DNA of 64,000 bases, taken from positions 1-64,000 of the forward strand of contig NZ_JQEI01000033.1 of assembly GCF_000743355.1 (NCBI RefSeq), in the 5' to 3' direction. This document shows positions 61,030-64,000 of this stretch, in pieces; positions within the stretch are counted from its first letter, which is position 1, and every line of letters begins with the position of its first letter. Made by a program: the position numbers and the translations under genes. The DNA comes from Serratia sp. Ag1 (GTDB taxonomy: Bacteria > Pseudomonadota > Gammaproteobacteria > Enterobacterales > Enterobacteriaceae). The notes under the pieces were generated by a model that was not told where the DNA came from, made no database searches, and was given only the letters and a program-made list of their open reading frames with translations.

Positions 61030-62235
61030 ATGGCACTCCTCACCGATACCAAAGCCCGGAATATTAAACCGGGCGATAAACCCTTGCCGCACGGTGGCAT
61101 CACCGGCCTGACGTTGCACCCCTCAAACAGCAAAGGCCATGGTAAATGGGTTCTACGCTACGTTAGTCCAACAACTAAAAAGCGCCGGAATGCTGGATTA
61201 GGCAGCTATCCCGAAATCAGCATCGCCGAAGCAGGCAAACAAGCACATGCTATGCGCGATCAGCTCTCCAATGGGGTCGATCCGCTGGAATTCAAAAAGG
61301 TTGTTGCAGCAGACAAACCCGTGATCCCGACATTTACTGATGCCTCGCGTCAGGTTCACATGGATTTATTACCTGGCTGGAAAAACGATAAACACGGGAA
61401 GCAATGGATAGCCACACTGGAGCAATACGCCTTCCCTTCCATCGGCTCATTACCACTGGACACAATTACACCTGCACATATGGCAGAGGTTTTACGCCCG
61501 ATTTGGTTGTCGATCCCAGAAACAGCAAGTCGCGTGAAACAGCGCTTACACGCTGTAATGGCCTGGGGATGGGCGCACGGCCATTGTGTGGCAAACCCTG
61601 TCGATGTTGTCACCCATCTGTTGCCCCAGCAGCCTAGCAAAGCTATTCGGACAGAGCACCAACCTGCAATGCCTTGGCGAGATATCCCAAATTTTGTCGC
61701 TGTACATCTGCGCAATGCCAGACGTTGCGATTTAACCCGTTCGCTATTAGAGTTGCTGATCCTAACAGCTTGCCGCTCGGGTGAAGCCAGGGGGATTCAG
61801 TGGTCTGAAATTGACTTCAAAGCTGCTATATGGACTATCCCTGCCGAACGCATGAAAGCAGGCATCATTCACCGGGTTCCATTGGTACCAAGGGCTGTTG
61901 AACTCCTAGAGGGTATGAAAGGGTTGCATGACGAATTGGTGTTCCCCTCATCCCGTAACCAATCGTTACTGTCAGATATGGTATTAACTTCATTCTTGCG
62001 CCGTGTCGAAGCACCAAGTGATACACCAGGGCGCGTAGCAACAGCCCACGGTTTTCGCTCTAGCTTCCGAGACTGGTGCAGTGAGCAAGGTTACCCTCGG
62101 GATTTGGCAGAACGAGCATTAGCGCATACGGTAAAAAATAAGGTTGAAGCTGCATATCACCGTACTGATTTATTGGAACAACGTCGGCCAATGATGGAAG
62201 CTTGGGCTGATTTTGTGCTAGGTGCGCTTCACTGA
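61030..62235 (+). CDS. int: Tyrosine recombinase (P4-type integrase)
   Basis: 401 residues. The N-terminal DUF4102 arm-binding region (LLTDTKARNIKPGDKPLPHGG) and the catalytic domain with Arg in TACRSGEARGIQW (about 245), HGFRSSFRDW (about 339), the second His in ALAHTVKN and the nucleophilic Tyr in VEAAYHRTD. It integrates and excises a genomic island, normally at a tRNA or tmRNA end. AAGGATTTTACAG precedes the ATG. The frame is complete and all catalytic residues are present. Confidence 0.93.
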   Translation: MALLTDTKARNIKPGDKPLPHGGITGLTLHPSNSKGHGKWVLRYVSPTTKKRRNAGLGSYPEISIAEAGKQAHAMRDQLSNGVDPLEFKKVVAADKPVIPTFTDASRQVHMDLLPGWKNDKHGKQWIATLEQYAFPSIGSLPLDTITPAHMAEVLRPIWLSIPETASRVKQRLHAVMAWGWAHGHCVANPVDVVTHLLPQQPSKAIRTEHQPAMPWRDIPNFVAVHLRNARRCDLTRSLLELLILTACRSGEARGIQWSEIDFKAAIWTIPAERMKAGIIHRVPLVPRAVELLEGMKGLHDELVFPSSRNQSLLSDMVLTSFLRRVEAPSDTPGRVATAHGFRSSFRDWCSEQGYPRDLAERALAHTVKNKVEAAYHRTDLLEQRRPMMEAWADFVLGALH

Positions 62236-62245
62236 AGGTTTAAAT

Positions 62246-62286
62246 AAGCTAACAACGCCAGCATTAACCGCTGGCGTTGTTAGCTT
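62246..62286. terminator. Bidirectional terminator between int and the helicase gene
   Basis: Perfect 17-bp inverted repeat AAGCTAACAACGCCAGC / GCTGGCGTTGTTAGCTT with a 7-nt loop, 10 bases after the integrase stop, between convergent genes. A T run (ATTTTTTTG) follows about 15 bases later. Confidence 0.75.
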
Positions 62287-62369
62287 GAGTCAATTCACAC
62301 ATTTTTTTGTTTTTTCCACAAGTGGTAATGTACTTGTTCAACAATACCATTTGTCTAGGCATTACATAA

Positions 62370-64000
62370 TTATTCAGGCACGCCCATAATAATTTCCTCG
62401 GCATTGAACCAGCCTTCATTCACAACGAAATTACGAACGCGATCCGGTGACTCCGTATAAGCTACAAGAGCAAGACTCTGTCGTGCTCTGCTACATGTCA
62501 CATAGAACAGTCGTCGTACACCTTCAATCGACGCATCCTCTATGCTTTTACCACCGAAGAGGTTTTCATACTTGAACATGAAGCCCCGGGCTTCCTTATC
62601 ATCCATGATGACCATAACCCGGTCGAACTCAAGTCCTTTAACACCTTGATGTGTATCGAAGTGTGCTTTGCCAGACACGTAGGACATAAACCGTTCAACC
62701 TGTGTGAACGGTGCAAGTAAAAATTTTTCGATTGCTTCCGCACGCTCGGCCTGTCGATCAACATTACTCTTGTCGGTAGCCGGGTTTTCACTGCTGGCCA
62801 CTTTATTGCCTGACACATTTGGCAACAGAGATTCGGGAATAAAAAATAAGTTGCAGCTTGCCACGGAGCGAAGCACGTCGCCAAGCGACGGATCAGCACC
62901 GTCTTTAAAAAGTTCGCTGAGATGATCTATTGCTGCCAACGCCAACTTGAGCTGTGACTGTTGGTCGTCGGCTTTGCGTAAAGTATCTGGACTCAGCAAA
63001 GGCGAGAAATTTCTGACAATTCGTGCCATAGCGAAGCGATCTTCATTGAACTTTGCTTTGACAAGCGGTAGGACTTCATCAGAAAAGAATCGAATCACAG
63101 GCAAAGAACCGTTTAGCAAATTGGTACGCCAGCTATCTACTTCATACAGTGGCACAAACAGTTCCAGAAAGCCCATACGGTTTGCAGCCATTCGATGCTC
63201 CAGTATGAGGTTCTTGCAGAGCTCGAGGTTTTGCCACATCTCATCACCGGTAACTTTGGCCATGTGCAACCCGATCGCTTGTTCTGCTGCAGATTTGTCG
63301 GCTATATCACTTGGAAGAATGAAGAGTCGAACACTACCTTCGATACTGTCAGCTCGTGGCCGTTGCACCTGCTTGTCTGTTGCATTGCGCACCTTGTTGA
63401 TCAACGTCACGACACGTTTAGGACAACGGTGGTTCATCTGTTTCCCTGGTGTTGCCCAATCAGCAGGCAGATCACTACCGAGTCCGTCCTTGCCATCACT
63501 ATAGATGCGCTGCATCATATCGCCGAGAAGACCGAGAACAAACCTCTCCTTATGCTGTGCCTGGACGGTAAATAAAGCGTCTATCAGTTGCTTGTTGGTA
63601 TCCTGGCTCTCGTCGATTAGAAGGATCGGATAACGGCCCACCAATATACTTTGCATGGCAGGCTTCGTTCTTAAGAAGTAAGAAGTGAGTTGGATCACCT
63701 CAGCATGATTCAGAGAATCCCGCCCACGGTTTTCACCTGTTGGGCTATATACAAAGCGTTTAACGCTATTCAGATTCTGAAGACGTTTGTTCTTCGAAGC
63801 AATTTTGCTGATACGGGTTGCTGACGCAGTGGTACCTTTTCTCCCTTTAGCCTCATCTGCCTGAAGCTGCATGATGCCTGTTTCGATATCCATGCGGAGC
63901 CACTCGCGGATATCGCGATTGAACCCATCAATCAGTGACCATGCAAAACTATGTATCGTAGATACGTCAATAGTTGGATCAAAGGACAGGCGTCGCTTGA
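62370..64000 (-). CDS. UvrD-like superfamily 1 helicase, 5' end outside the window
   Basis: The frame stays open to the right edge (543 codons visible). Besides the part from the internal ATG at 63893, the upstream stretch contains VSTIHSFAWSLI, an SF1 helicase motif, so the true start and the Walker A motif lie beyond the window. Motif II is LLIDESQDTNKQL, motif III LGLLGDMMQRIY, then the C-terminal motifs FDTHQGVKGLEFDRVMVI and LFYVTCSRARQSLALVAY. The gene follows the integrase of a genomic island; UvrD-like helicases of this size are partners of OLD-type nucleases in Gabija-like defence, which would need the next gene to confirm. DNA repair or another defence system is also possible. Confidence 0.8.
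   Translation of the reverse strand, partial: KRRLSFDPTIDVSTIHSFAWSLIDGFNRDIREWLRMDIETGIMQLQADEAKGRKGTTASATRISKIASKNKRLQNLNSVKRFVYSPTGENRGRDSLNHAEVIQLTSYFLRTKPAMQSILVGRYPILLIDESQDTNKQLIDALFTVQAQHKERFVLGLLGDMMQRIYSDGKDGLGSDLPADWATPGKQMNHRCPKRVVTLINKVRNATDKQVQRPRADSIEGSVRLFILPSDIADKSAAEQAIGLHMAKVTGDEMWQNLELCKNLILEHRMAANRMGFLELFVPLYEVDSWRTNLLNGSLPVIRFFSDEVLPLVKAKFNEDRFAMARIVRNFSPLLSPDTLRKADDQQSQLKLALAAIDHLSELFKDGADPSLGDVLRSVASCNLFFIPESLLPNVSGNKVASSENPATDKSNVDRQAERAEAIEKFLLAPFTQVERFMSYVSGKAHFDTHQGVKGLEFDRVMVIMDDKEARGFMFKYENLFGGKSIEDASIEGVRRLFYVTCSRARQSLALVAYTESPDRVRNFVVNEGWFNAEEIIMGVPE

Noticed and set aside
1-64000. CRISPR arrays, tRNA, rRNA or riboswitches
   Set aside because: I looked for regular repeat-spacer patterns, tRNA-like folds and known leader motifs and saw none that I could support; a covariance-model search would be decisive.

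Overview
The window reads as chromosomal DNA of a Serratia-like member of the Enterobacterales. The evidence is gene content and style: chaperone-usher fimbriae, a complete C-P lyase operon, dispersed palindromic repeats ending in AATAATTCGAGTTGC/GCAACTCGAATTATT, and a mid-range base composition. The genus is an inference, since no rRNA or housekeeping marker is present.

Layout. 1-123: tail of an IS5-type transposase. 302-9595 (minus): fimbrial operon 1 (major pilin, chaperone, usher, adhesin, then two tandem copies of a two-pilin module), followed by a secreted BNR/sialidase-fold protein. 10498-15667 (minus): an isolated type VI secretion fragment (ClpV/TssH, TssE and two exported accessory proteins). 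16272-21296: sulfide detoxification module (SQR, DUF442 phosphatase-like protein, persulfide dioxygenase, BigR-type ArsR repressor, two YeeE/YedE sulfur transporters, TauE exporter). 21409-26978 (minus): XylS-like AraC regulator, thioesterase and indolepyruvate oxidoreductase IorAB. 27502-35811: a catabolic cluster (cyclase-family hydrolase, RidA, VOC protein, Na+/solute symporter with DUF3311 partner, XRE-cupin regulator, DapA-family lyase, three-subunit FAD/2Fe-2S amino-acid dehydrogenase). 36010-42990 (minus): LuxR-type regulator and fimbrial operon 2. 43928-55363 (minus): complete phosphonate operon phnF-G-H-I-J-K-L-M-N-P then phnC-D-E-E. 55593-60360 (minus): secreted phospholipase C, small lipoprotein and lipid-anchored 5'-nucleotidase. 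61030-64000: start of a genomic island (tyrosine integrase, partial UvrD-like helicase).

How the parts connect. Several control sites are visible. XylS/BenR-type direct repeats (TGCA-N6-GGATA) lie upstream of both the AraC regulator and the ior/cyclase intergenic region. A near-identical 22-bp element occurs twice in the divergent promoter region of the XRE-cupin regulator and the symporter operon. A CTATATAA-N13-TTATATAG dyad sits in the divergent sqr/blh promoter. Heptamers at exact 11-bp spacing, the geometry of Pho boxes, lie in front of phnF and of phnC. phnF is preceded by a 20-codon reading frame that overlaps its start codon.

The strongest candidates for undescribed biology are the 27.5-35.8 kb catabolic cluster with unknown substrate, the XylS-controlled IorAB-thioesterase unit, and the fimbrial operon that ends in a duplicated pilin module and a secreted propeller enzyme. 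All assignments come from reading motifs and context; no database search was possible.
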